Assembly: GCA_023392975.1 (NCBI GenBank)
Contig: JAEWNA010000257.1
Coordinates: forward strand, 1 to 16,318
Direction of reading: 5' to 3'
DNA: 16,318 nt
Origin: Pseudomonadota bacterium
GTDB taxonomy: Bacteria; Pseudomonadota; Gammaproteobacteria; Xanthomonadales; Xanthomonadaceae
Shown: piece after piece, positions 1 through 8,517 of the stretch
Layout: each line of letters begins with the position of its first letter
Numbering within the stretch: the stretch's first letter is position 1
Notes under the pieces: model-generated
Databases searched by the model: none
What the model was told of the DNA's origin: nothing
What the model saw: only the letters and a program-made list of their open reading frames with translations
Translations under genes and position numbers: made by a program

Positions 1-1681
1 GCTGGCACGCGCGGAACTGGAACAGCTCGCTGCCGATGCCGACGCCAGCGGCAGCATCGTGGTGCTGACCGACGACACCGGCTGGATCCTCGATGCCACC
101 GGCCATCCGCAGTTCCTCGACAAGGCCAGCCGCGTCGCGCTGCGTCCCGGCGCGTGCTGGAACGAATCGCAGGCCGGCACCAATGCGATCGGCACCGCGA
201 TCGTCGAGCGTCGTGCGGTGGAAGTCCGCGGCGGCGAGCACTACCGCGCACCGCACGGCATCCTCACCTGCACCGCCACGCCCATCCACGATCCGTACGG
301 CCAGCTCGTCGGCGTACTTGACATCAGTGGCGACGCCCGCGCGCAGCACCTGCATGCGCTCGGGCTGGTGCGCATGGCGGTCGCGAACATTGAGCACCGG
401 TTCTTCGAGGGCGGCCTCGACGGCTGCGAACTGCTGCGGCTGCAGCGCGATCCCGCCCTGCTCGGCTCGGCCCGCGAAGGCCTGCTCGCGTTCCGCAACG
501 GCACGCTGGTGGCGGCGAACCAGGCCGGTCTGGCGCTGGCGGGCATCGGCCGCGACGACCTCGGCCGCGTTGCCTACGACCTGCTGTTCGACGATCCCCT
601 CTCGCGCCTGCGCAGCGAGGGCGTACTGCGCGACCGCAGCGGCCGGGCCCTGTACGGCCGCATCGACGGCGGCGCGCCTCGCGTGCAGATCGCGATGCCG
701 CCCGCGCGCTCGGGTGAGCCGCGACCGCGTGCGACGCCGTCGCGCCCATCGGTGGACGACGGCCCGGTCTTCGATGCCGCCTGCGCCACCGCGCTGGAGC
801 GCGCGCGCCGGGTCCTCGACGCCGGCCTGCCCGTGCTGGTGCAGGGCGAAACCGGCAGCGGCAAGGAAGTGTTCGCACGCGCCCTGCATGCGCGCTCCGC
901 CCGCGCCGGCAAGCCCTTCGTCGCAGTCAACTGCGCGGCGCTGCCGGAAGGCCTGATCGAAGCCGAACTGTTCGGCTACGAGGAAGGCGCCTTCACCGGC
1001 GCGCGACGCCAGGGCAGCCCCGGCCTGCTGCGCCAGGCGCAGGGCGGCGTGCTGTTCCTCGACGAGATCGGCGACATGCCGCTGGCGCTGCAACCGCGAC
1101 TGCTGCGCGTGCTGCAGGAGCGCGAACTCTCGCCGCTGGGCGGCGGCAAGCCGGTGAAACTCGACTTCGACCTCGTCTGCGCCACGCACTGCGATCTCGA
1201 CGCCGCGGTCGAGGCCGGCCGCTTCCGCGCCGACCTGTTCTACCGCATCGCCCACCACCGCGTGCGGCTGGCGGCGCTGCGCGACTCCGCGGACCGCGAT
1301 GCGATCGTCGATGCGCTGTGGCGCCGGGTCGCGGACGGTCGTACGCTGGCCGAGGACGCGCGCGCGGCCCTGGCCGCGCATCGCTGGCCGGGCAACCTGC
1401 GCCAGCTCGATGCCTGCCTGCGCACGCTGGTCGCGCTGAGCGATCCCGGCGACTGCGTCGACATGGCCGCCCTGCCCGACGAGCTGCGTCCCCGCACGGC
1501 AGCCGGCTTGCCGGCACCGGCGATCCGCGGCGGGATCGCCCCGCTCGAAACGCTGGAAGAAACGGCGATGCGCGATGCGCTGGCCGCCTGCGACGGCAAC
1601 GTCGCCCGCGCTGCGCGCCTGCTCGGCGTCAATCGCAGCACGCTGTACCGGCGCGTGGGCAAGCCGCGGCGGGCCTCGTGA
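1..1681 (+). CDS. AcoR-type sigma-54-dependent transcriptional activator (5' end outside window)
   Basis: Bacterial enhancer-binding protein that would activate sigma-54 promoters in response to a ligand sensed by its N-terminal half. The frame is open from base 2 to the TGA at 1679-1681. A GTG at 59 is only an internal valine, because the codons before it encode the typical lead-in ending ASGSIV before VLTDD, so the true start lies to the left. Counting from that valine: GAF-like domain at about 1-115, PAS-like stretch at about 130-190, AAA+ domain with Walker A GETGSGKE near 262, the sigma-54 contact loop GAFTGA near 309, Walker B LFLDEIGD near 331 and an arginine-finger region FRADLFYRI near 388, then a Fis-type helix-turn-helix at about 513-532 (NVARAARLLGVNRSTLYRR). 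All catalytic motifs are intact. Relatives (AcoR, DhaR) control acetoin, glycerol or alcohol/aldehyde catabolism; the ligand cannot be read here and the likely targets lie left of the window. Confidence 0.93.
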   Translation, partial: LARAELEQLAADADASGSIVVLTDDTGWILDATGHPQFLDKASRVALRPGACWNESQAGTNAIGTAIVERRAVEVRGGEHYRAPHGILTCTATPIHDPYGQLVGVLDISGDARAQHLHALGLVRMAVANIEHRFFEGGLDGCELLRLQRDPALLGSAREGLLAFRNGTLVAANQAGLALAGIGRDDLGRVAYDLLFDDPLSRLRSEGVLRDRSGRALYGRIDGGAPRVQIAMPPARSGEPRPRATPSRPSVDDGPVFDAACATALERARRVLDAGLPVLVQGETGSGKEVFARALHARSARAGKPFVAVNCAALPEGLIEAELFGYEEGAFTGARRQGSPGLLRQAQGGVLFLDEIGDMPLALQPRLLRVLQERELSPLGGGKPVKLDFDLVCATHCDLDAAVEAGRFRADLFYRIAHHRVRLAALRDSADRDAIVDALWRRVADGRTLAEDARAALAAHRWPGNLRQLDACLRTLVALSDPGDCVDMAALPDELRPRTAAGLPAPAIRGGIAPLETLEETAMRDALAACDGNVARAARLLGVNRSTLYRRVGKPRRAS

Positions 1682-1691
1682 GGATGACCGG

Positions 1692-2192
1692 CTAGCGCGC
1701 CTTCGATGGGGTCCTGCTTTCGGAGCCGAGACTGCGGACTTCGCCCATGTGGCGGATGAGGACTTCGCTGCCGCTGGTTTCGACCTTGATCCGGCGCCCG
1801 ACCGACAGCGACGTGCGCAGCTTGACCATCGCCTGCCTGTGGTCGGGCGAGAGCGTGACGGACTCGATCGTGTATTTCACGTCCGGCGCGGTCTTGCTCG
1901 CCTTCGCGACCTTGTAGAGCGCCTGCATCACTTCGCGGGTCGCGGCACAGGCAGCGTCGCGATCCAGCACGATGTCGGGCCGCTTGCCGGCGGGATCGGT
2001 GTCGACGGCGCGGTACTCCTTCGCCATCGCCGCACACAGCGTCTTGGCATCGAGACGCTTCACCGCGTTGACCTCTTCCTGGTAGTGGGCGTAGACCAGA
2101 TCCTCGTCGAGCATGCTCGATTCCCTGCGGATCCAGTACAGCCCGCCGATGGCGACGATCATCACGCCGGCGCTCAGCATCCACTTCACCAT
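1692..2192 (-). CDS. Small membrane-anchored protein of unknown function
   Basis: Encodes 166 residues that I do not recognise. Residues 4-20 form one hydrophobic segment followed by IRR, so it is either an N-terminal membrane anchor facing the periplasm or an uncleaved signal. The rest is soluble and charged, with two cysteines (about 53 and 82) that could pair in the periplasm and a C-terminal part rich in short beta-like stretches. I chose the ATG at 2192 over an in-frame ATG at 2216 because GGAGG lies 6 bases before it and the hydrophobic segment then starts at residue 4. It follows guaA on the same strand but has its own plausible -10 box (TATGAT), so it is probably transcribed separately. 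It ends 10 bases from the convergent activator gene. The frame is clean, so I believe it is a real gene; function is unknown. Confidence 0.75.
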   Translation of the reverse strand: MVKWMLSAGVMIVAIGGLYWIRRESSMLDEDLVYAHYQEEVNAVKRLDAKTLCAAMAKEYRAVDTDPAGKRPDIVLDRDAACAATREVMQALYKVAKASKTAPDVKYTIESVTLSPDHRQAMVKLRTSLSVGRRIKVETSGSEVLIRHMGEVRSLGSESRTPSKAR

Positions 2193-2198
2193 CGCGAG

Positions 2199-2203
2199 CC
2201 TCC
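2199..2203 (-). promoter_or_regulatory. Shine-Dalgarno site deciding the start of the small membrane protein
   Basis: On the - strand GGAGG (within GGGGAGG) sits 6 bases before the ATG at 2192. It is the best ribosome-binding site among the - strand genes here and supports that start over the upstream in-frame ATG at 2216. Confidence 0.6.
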
Positions 2204-2228
2204 CCGGCTCCTCCATTCCCCGGACGGG

Positions 2229-2234
2229 ATCATA
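2229..2234 (-). promoter_or_regulatory. Candidate -10 box (TATGAT) for the small membrane protein
   Basis: The - strand reads TATGAT, 5 of 6 matches to TATAAT, 36 bases before the ATG at 2192, which would give a leader of about 30 bases. No good -35 hexamer is present at 16-18 bases spacing (TCTGAA is the nearest), so this is only a candidate. If real, it separates this gene from the guaA transcript. Confidence 0.35.
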
Positions 2235-2299
2235 GCGCAGCCATCGCCCGGTTCAGACCCCCTGCGGCGTCACCCTGCCATCCCATGGACGCGGGCGAC

Positions 2300-3880
<1,581 letters not shown>

Positions 3881-3888
3881 GGTGTCTT

Positions 3889-3894
3889 CTCCCC
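3889..3894 (-). promoter_or_regulatory. guaA ribosome-binding site overlapping the repeat hairpin
   Basis: The - strand reads GGGGAG, 8 bases before the guaA ATG at 3880. Its first four G bases (3891-3894) are also the foot of the 3' arm of the repeat hairpin at 3891-3913, so part of the site would be paired if the hairpin forms in the mRNA. Confidence 0.5.
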
Positions 3895-4000
3895 TCTCCC
3901 GCCGGGAGAGGGGCCGGGGGAGAGGGTCGGTGGTGTCGCGAATGTCGAAGCCCTCACCCGGCGCTTCGCGCCACCCTCTCCCGCGGGGAGAGGGGAAGGT
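3891..4000. repeat. Inverted pair of intergenic hairpin repeats between guaB and guaA
   Basis: The first hairpin, 3891-3913, is a perfect 10-base inverted repeat (CCCCTCTCCC / GGGAGAGGGG) with a 3-base loop GCC. The second, 3974-3994, is a perfect 9-base inverted repeat (CCCTCTCCC / GGGAGAGGG) with loop GCG. Between them GGGGGAGAGGG (3916-3926) faces CCCTCACCC (3951-3959) in inverted orientation, and a small hairpin GGCGC-TTC-GCGCC sits at 3960-3972. The layout of two head-to-head units resembles the REP/BIME-type mosaics common in Xanthomonadaceae and Pseudomonas intergenic DNA. I recognise the CTCTCCC-GGGAGAG style from such genomes but cannot count copies here; no other copy is in this window. 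It fills nearly the whole spacer. Confidence 0.75.
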
Positions 4001-4003
4001 CAA

Positions 4004-5461
4004 TCACCCCATCCGGTAATTCGGCGGTTCCTTGGTGATCTGCACGTCGTGCACGTGGCTTTCGCGCTGGCCGGCGCCTGTGACCTTCACGAAGTACGGC
4101 TTCTTGCGCATTTCGTCGATCGTGGCGCAGCCGACGTAGCCCATCGTCGCGCGCAGGCCGCCGGCGAGCTGGTGGACGACGTTGCCCAGCGGGCCGCGGT
4201 ACGGCACGCGGCCTTCGATGCCTTCCGGCACCAGCTTGTCGGCGTCGCTGGCGTCCTGGAAATAGCGGTCCTTCGACCCCTTCTCCATCGCGCCCAGCGA
4301 GCCCATGCCGCGATAGCTCTTGTAGCTGCGGCCCTGGAACAGTTCGGTGTCGCCCGGGGCTTCCTCGGTGCCGGCGAACAGGCCGCCGATCATGATCGAC
4401 GACGCGCCGGCGACGAGCGCCTTGCCGATGTCGCCCGAGTAGCGGATGCCGCCGTCGGCGATCAGCGGGATGCGATCCTGCAGCGCGTCCGCGACCATCG
4501 ACACCGCGGTGACCTGCGGCACGCCGACGCCGGCCACGATACGCGTGGTGCAGATCGAACCGGGGCCCACGCCGACCTTCACCGCGTCCGCGCCCGCGCC
4601 TTCCAGCGCCAGCGCCGCGTCGCCGGTGACGATGTTGCCGCCGATGACCTGCAGGCTCGGGTAATGCTTCTTCGCCCAGGCCACGCGGTCGATCACGCCC
4701 TGCGAATGGCCGTGCGCGGTGTCGACGATGATCACGTCGACGCCGGCGTCCACCAGCGCCTCGATGCGCTGCTCGGTGTCGCCGCCCACGCCGACCGCGG
4801 CACCGACCAGCAGGCGTTCGCTGAGGTCGTAGGCGGCGTTGGGGTTGTCGCGCTTCTTCTGGATGTCCTTCACGGTGATCAGGCCGCGCAGGTGGAAGCC
4901 GTCGTTGACCACCAGCACCTTCTCGATGCGGTGCTTGTGCAGCAGTTCCAGCACTTCCTCGTCGCTGGCGCCCTCGCGCACCGTGACCAGCTTGTCCTGC
5001 TTGGTCATGATGTGGCGGACTGGGTCGTCCAGCTTCTTCTCGAAGCGCATGTCGCGGCCGGTGACGATGCCGACCAACTGGCCGCCGTCGACCACCGGCA
5101 CGCCAGAGATGTTGCGCGCCCGGGTGAGCTTGAGCACGTCGCCGATGGTGGCGTCGGGGCCCACGGTGAAGGGCTCCTTGATCACGCCGGCCTCGAAGTT
5201 CTTGACCTTCGCGACCTCGGCGGCCTGCTGCTGCCAGGTGAGGTTCTTGTGGATGATGCCGATGCCGCCGAGCTGGGCCATCGCGATGGCGAGGCGGGCT
5301 TCGGTGACCGTATCCATGGCCGCCGACACGATCGGCAGATTCAGCCGCAGGTCGCGGGTGAGCCGGGTGGCGAGGGAAACGTCCTTCGGGAGGACGGTGG
5401 AATGCGCGGGGACGAGCGAAACGTCGTCGTACGTGAGCGCTTCAGCCTGGATGCGGAGCAT
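4004..5461 (-). CDS. guaB: Inosine-5'-monophosphate dehydrogenase
   Basis: Oxidises IMP to XMP with NAD+, the committed and rate-limiting step toward GMP, in the cytoplasm as a TIM-barrel tetramer. From the ATG at 5461 the product is 485 residues, close to the usual 488. The N-terminus MLRIQAEALTYDDV is the standard IMPDH start. A CBS-domain pair spans about 95-205, the catalytic loop GPGSICTTR carries Cys304, and the mobile flap EGRVPYRG is near 408. An in-frame ATG at 5491 would add 10 residues (MSRFIPSGPA); neither start has a strong Shine-Dalgarno sequence, and I prefer 5461 from family alignment. It lies 60 bases after folD on the same strand and upstream of guaA, so the two GMP-branch enzymes are made together. 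Confidence 0.97.
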   Translation of the reverse strand: MLRIQAEALTYDDVSLVPAHSTVLPKDVSLATRLTRDLRLNLPIVSAAMDTVTEARLAIAMAQLGGIGIIHKNLTWQQQAAEVAKVKNFEAGVIKEPFTVGPDATIGDVLKLTRARNISGVPVVDGGQLVGIVTGRDMRFEKKLDDPVRHIMTKQDKLVTVREGASDEEVLELLHKHRIEKVLVVNDGFHLRGLITVKDIQKKRDNPNAAYDLSERLLVGAAVGVGGDTEQRIEALVDAGVDVIIVDTAHGHSQGVIDRVAWAKKHYPSLQVIGGNIVTGDAALALEGAGADAVKVGVGPGSICTTRIVAGVGVPQVTAVSMVADALQDRIPLIADGGIRYSGDIGKALVAGASSIMIGGLFAGTEEAPGDTELFQGRSYKSYRGMGSLGAMEKGSKDRYFQDASDADKLVPEGIEGRVPYRGPLGNVVHQLAGGLRATMGYVGCATIDEMRKKPYFVKVTGAGQRESHVHDVQITKEPPNYRMG

Positions 5462-5521
5462 GGCCGGTCCGGAGGGGATGAAGCGCGACATTCTAACCCG
5501 CCGGCGCCCCTCCCCGCACGT

Positions 5522-6400
5522 TCAGGCCGCCGGCGCGCCCGGCCGGTCAGCGGCTTCGGCCGCTTCCAGCGTGTTCTGCATCAGGGTCGCGACGGTCATC
5601 GGGCCCACGCCGCCCGGGACCGGGGTGATCCAGCTGGCCCGCTCCGCCGCCGCGGCGAACTGGACGTCGCCCACCAGCCGGCCGTCGTCCAGACGGTTGA
5701 TGCCGACGTCGATCACCACCGCGCCGGGCTTCACCCACTCGCCCGGGATCAGCCCCGGCTTGCCGACCGCAACCACCAGAATGTCGGCCTCGCCCACGTG
5801 CCGGCGCAGCACATCCGCCGGGGTGAACTTGTGGCAGCTGGTAACGGTGCAGCCGGCGATCAGCAGCTCCAGCGCCATCGGCCGGCCGACGTGGTTGCTC
5901 ACGCCGACGATGGTCGCGCTCTGCCCGCGCACCGAACGGTCGGTGTAGGCCAGCAGGGTCGTGATCCCGCGCGGGGTGCAGGGCCGCAAGCCGAACTGGC
6001 GCAGGGCCAGATGGCCGACGTTCTCGGGATGGAAGCCGTCGACGTCCTTGCGCGGGTCGATGCGGTGGATCAGCCGGGTCGCGTCCGGGATGCCCGGCAG
6101 CGGCAGCTGCACGAGGATGCCGTGGACGGCCGGATCGGCGTTGAGGCGATCGATCAGCGCCAGGAGTGCGGCCTCGGAGGTCCCCGACGGCAGGTCGAAG
6201 TCGAAGGCGCGGATGCCGACCTTCTCCGCCGCCCGGCGCTTGTTGCGCACGTAGGACTGCGACGCCGGGTCGCTGCCGACCAGCACCACCGCGAGTCCGG
6301 GCCGGGCCTTGCCGGCCGCCAGCCGGGCGTCGACCTGGGCGCGCAGGTCGTCCAGCAGCGAGTCGGCGATGCGTTTGCCGTCGAGGATGCGTGCGGTCAT
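5522..6400 (-). CDS. folD: Bifunctional methylenetetrahydrofolate dehydrogenase/cyclohydrolase
   Basis: Interconverts 5,10-methylene-THF, 5,10-methenyl-THF and 10-formyl-THF using NADP+, supplying one-carbon units for purines and formyl-methionine. The product is 292 residues, normal for the family. Visible active-site residues are Tyr50 and Lys54 in SYVRNK, Gln98 in LVQLPLP and Asp121 in KDVDGFHPENVG. The Rossmann part has GVSNHVGRPMA, a slightly altered form of the usual GRSxxVGxP nucleotide loop (Ser-Asn replacing Arg-Ser), and the family signature PGGVGPMTVATLMQNT is near the C-terminus. The ATG at 6400 gives the canonical start; no clear Shine-Dalgarno is visible. It is the first gene of folD-guaB-guaA and diverges from the DUF1244 gene across 71 bases. 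The pathway link is that 10-formyl-THF is a donor in purine ring synthesis. Confidence 0.97.
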   Translation of the reverse strand: MTARILDGKRIADSLLDDLRAQVDARLAAGKARPGLAVVLVGSDPASQSYVRNKRRAAEKVGIRAFDFDLPSGTSEAALLALIDRLNADPAVHGILVQLPLPGIPDATRLIHRIDPRKDVDGFHPENVGHLALRQFGLRPCTPRGITTLLAYTDRSVRGQSATIVGVSNHVGRPMALELLIAGCTVTSCHKFTPADVLRRHVGEADILVVAVGKPGLIPGEWVKPGAVVIDVGINRLDDGRLVGDVQFAAAAERASWITPVPGGVGPMTVATLMQNTLEAAEAADRPGAPAA

Positions 6401-6427
6401 GCGGGTCGGGGGAGCGTCGGGGCCGGC

Positions 6428-6434
6428 TATTATC
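6428..6434. promoter_or_regulatory. Shared -10-like box in the folD / DUF1244 divergent spacer
   Basis: The only AT-rich patch in the 71-base divergent spacer reads TATTATC on the + strand and GATAATA on the - strand. This gives a TATTAT box (6428-6433) 38 bases before the DUF1244 ATG and a GATAAT box (6434-6429) 28 bases before the folD ATG, each with 5 of 6 consensus matches. Neither strand has a recognisable -35 at normal spacing, so this is a candidate only. Confidence 0.35.
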
Positions 6435-6471
6435 CCCGATCGCCCCCTCCCCCGCCCGCGAAAACGTCGCC

Positions 6472-6774
6472 ATGGACCCGAAGACCGTCACCGAACTCGA
6501 AGCCGCCGCCTTCCGCCGCCTGCGCGACCACCTCGTGCGCGAACACCCGGACGTGCAGAACATCGACCTGATGATCCTCGCCGGCTTCTGCCGCAACTGC
6601 CTGGCCGACTGGTATCGCGAGGCCGCCTCCGAGCGCGGCATCGAGATGACCAAGGACCTGGCCCGCGAGACCGTCTACGGCATGCCGTTCGACGCGTGGA
6701 AGGCGACACACCAGCGCGAGGCCACGCCGGAGCAACTGGCGGCGTTCGAGGCGGCGCAGCAGAAGCACGGCTAG
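6472..6774 (+). CDS. DUF1244 family protein
   Basis: Encodes 100 residues matching the small, mostly helical DUF1244 family, which is widespread in proteobacteria and has no agreed function. The family hallmark is visible at about 28-45: VQNIDLMILAGFCRNCL with Cys40 and Cys43, a CxxC that could bind metal. The frame is open far upstream, but those codons overlap folD in antisense; the ATG at 6472 gives the family N-terminus (MDPKTVTELEAAAFRRL). No signal peptide or membrane segment is present, so it is probably cytoplasmic. It is divergent from folD and 6 bases before the alpha/beta hydrolase gene, with which it probably forms a two-gene operon. Confidence 0.85.
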   Translation: MDPKTVTELEAAAFRRLRDHLVREHPDVQNIDLMILAGFCRNCLADWYREAASERGIEMTKDLARETVYGMPFDAWKATHQREATPEQLAAFEAAQQKHG

Positions 6775-6780
6775 TCCGGC

Positions 6781-7551
6781 GTGCGCACGTTCCTCATCGT
6801 CGTCGCCGTCCTCGCCCTGCTCGCCTACGCCGGCGCCTGCGCGTTCCTGTACGCGAAGCAGCGCGAGCTGATCTACTACGGCTGGGCGACGACGGTCGAC
6901 GCCCGCGACACCGACTACGCACTGCACCGTCCCGACGCGACGCTGCGCGGCTGGGTGGTGAACCCCGATGCGGGCGCGCCCGTGCTCTACTTCGGTGGGA
7001 ATGCCGAACGCGTCGAACAGAACCGGGAAGACTTCGCCCGGCTGTTCCCGGGACGCAGCCTGTATTTCCTCGCCTACCGCGGCTACGGCGCCAGCGACGG
7101 CGCGCCGACGCAGGACGCGCTGGTCGCCGATGCGGTGGCGTTCTTCGACGACGTGCAGGCGCGGCATCCGGGCCAGCCGATCAGCGTGGTCGCGCGCAGC
7201 CTCGGCACCGGGGTCGCCAGCCAGTTGGCGGCGCGGCGTCCGCTGGCGCGGCTGGTGCTGGTCACGCCGTTCGACAGCCTGCTCGCCACGTCCCGGGCGC
7301 ACTACCCGATCTTCCCGGTGCGCTGGCTGCTGAAGGACCCCTTCGATTCCGTCGCCGCCCTGCACGAGTTCCGGCAGCCGCTACTGATCGTGCACGGCGG
7401 CCGCGACGACGTGGTGCCGGAGGCGAACACGCAGGCGCTGATCGCATCGCTCCCGGCGGCGCCGACCGTATTGCGCATCGCAGCCGCCGATCACGACGAC
7501 ATCGCGCTGCATCCGGAATTCGGGCCGGCACTGGCCGACTTCCTGCGCTGA
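6781..7551 (+). CDS. Membrane-anchored alpha/beta hydrolase
   Basis: Serine-hydrolase-fold protein of 256 residues; substrate unknown. Residues 3-23 form a hydrophobic anchor, followed by YAKQRELIYY, the usual lead-in of the YfhR/Bem46-type hydrolases; the catalytic domain would face the periplasm. The triad appears as Ser140 in VVARSLGTG, Asp209 in HGGRDDVVP and His238 in AADHDD; the oxyanion-side motif FGGNAE is at 71-76. The nucleophile elbow has Ala at the first position of the usual G-x-S-x-G (here A-R-S-L-G). The start is a GTG 6 bases after the DUF1244 stop; no separate ribosome site is visible, suggesting translation coupled to the upstream gene. It ends 12 bases from the convergent DUF2272 gene. 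The fold is sure, the function open (esterase, peptidase or thioesterase). Confidence 0.88.
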   Translation: MRTFLIVVAVLALLAYAGACAFLYAKQRELIYYGWATTVDARDTDYALHRPDATLRGWVVNPDAGAPVLYFGGNAERVEQNREDFARLFPGRSLYFLAYRGYGASDGAPTQDALVADAVAFFDDVQARHPGQPISVVARSLGTGVASQLAARRPLARLVLVTPFDSLLATSRAHYPIFPVRWLLKDPFDSVAALHEFRQPLLIVHGGRDDVVPEANTQALIASLPAAPTVLRIAAADHDDIALHPEFGPALADFLR

Positions 7552-7563
7552 GGACGCAGGACC

Positions 7564-8517
7564 TCACTCCCGCAGCTTGAGCAGCGCCACCCAGGCTTTC
7601 GCATTCAGGCTGCAGGCGCGTTCGTCGTTCATGCGGCACGAGGCGTCGTCATCTGCCTTGGGCTGCGGCACGAATCGACCCGCTGCGTTGAGCGGCAGCT
7701 TGCGCATCATCACCGTCTGCATGAGATTGCCGCCGATCGTGTAGAGCTTGCTGTCGCCGTTGAGATCGACCCCGACCACGATGTCGCAGTGCGTCTTGAG
7801 GCTGCCGCCGCCCTGCTCGAAGAACGCGATCAGGCCCCGGTAATCGGCCACGCGCGCCTCGCGCGAGTAGCACAGCAGGTCGCCGACCTCCGGCCGTTCC
7901 CGTCCGGGTGCGACCAGCCGGTAGCGCTTGCGTGGCGAGGTCGAGGCGTAGGCATCGCGCATGTAGACGATGTGCTCGGCCGAGTACGCAAAGTCCTCGA
8001 CGCCGGCGCGCTTCATCACATAGGAGACGAACGCGGCGGACCAGGGATGATCGAGGATGAACGACCGGCAGGCGGCGCTGTCCTGCCAGACGCCCGAGAG
8101 CGCCTCGCATTCCTTCGCGCCGTTGGCCCGGCGCAGGTTGTCCAGCGCCGGCGTGCGCCGCCAGTATTCGGCCACGCGCTGCCACGGCGCCGACCCGCTC
8201 GCGAGCCGCTCCACCCCGCCTTCGGCCTCCATCGGCACGTGTCCTTCCTGCCAGCCGACGCGACCGTCGCCGTTGATGAACGGCGCGTACCAGTCCGCGT
8301 GTTCGCGACACGCCGCCTCGGCGATGCGCAGCCGCAGGCCGGTCGGTTGCCGCGGGCCGTCGGGAAATTCGCAGGGCCGCACCGTCGCATGCGCGGCGAC
8401 CGGCAGCAGCATGAGCGCACACAGCGCGAGCACCGGCAGGCGCCAGCGTCGCGCAAGCATGACCCGATGCCATCGGGCGCGAAGGCGCGACAAGGCCCGG
8501 CACCGCATTGCGCTCAT
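7564..8517 (-). CDS. Exported DUF2272 protein with a CHAP-like domain
   Basis: Encodes 317 residues from the ATG at 8517, which overlaps the moeB stop as ATGA. An ATG at 8460 (Met20) would give a more standard signal peptide (MLARRWRLPVLALCALMLL); either way cleavage is expected after AHA (residue 44), so the product is periplasmic. The C-terminal half matches DUF2272: HPWSAAFVSYVMKRAG at 157-172, a GDLLCYSRE stretch at 212-220, THCDIVV at 242-248 and IGGNLMQTV at 261-269. These line up in order with CHAP/NlpC-like amidases (PWCAAFV, GDIV, GHVGIV, GGN), but the nucleophile position is Ser160 rather than Cys. Two short segments, INGDGRVGWQE (81-91) and DLNGDSKLY (251-259), look like degenerate calcium loops. 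Eight cysteines in the mature part could form disulfides. A cell-wall role is inference only. Confidence 0.82.
   Translation of the reverse strand: MSAMRCRALSRLRARWHRVMLARRWRLPVLALCALMLLPVAAHATVRPCEFPDGPRQPTGLRLRIAEAACREHADWYAPFINGDGRVGWQEGHVPMEAEGGVERLASGSAPWQRVAEYWRRTPALDNLRRANGAKECEALSGVWQDSAACRSFILDHPWSAAFVSYVMKRAGVEDFAYSAEHIVYMRDAYASTSPRKRYRLVAPGRERPEVGDLLCYSREARVADYRGLIAFFEQGGGSLKTHCDIVVGVDLNGDSKLYTIGGNLMQTVMMRKLPLNAAGRFVPQPKADDDASCRMNDERACSLNAKAWVALLKLRE

Noticed and set aside
3..20. TGGCACG at the left edge as a sigma-54 -24 element
   Set aside because: It lies inside the coding frame and has no TTGC at the -12 spacing.
2244..2298. TCGCCCG / CGGGCGA inverted repeat after guaA as a terminator
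   Set aside because: The arms are 7 bases and 41 bases apart with no U-run; such pairs are expected by chance at this GC content.
3881..4003. A longer GuaA starting at 4003
   Set aside because: The 41 extra residues are translated repeat DNA, unlike any GuaA N-terminus, while the ATG at 3880 has a ribosome site and gives the family length.
5462..5521. A purine or folate riboswitch in the folD-guaB spacer or before folD
   Set aside because: The spacers are 60 and 71 bases, too short for a known aptamer plus expression platform, and no aptamer core is visible.
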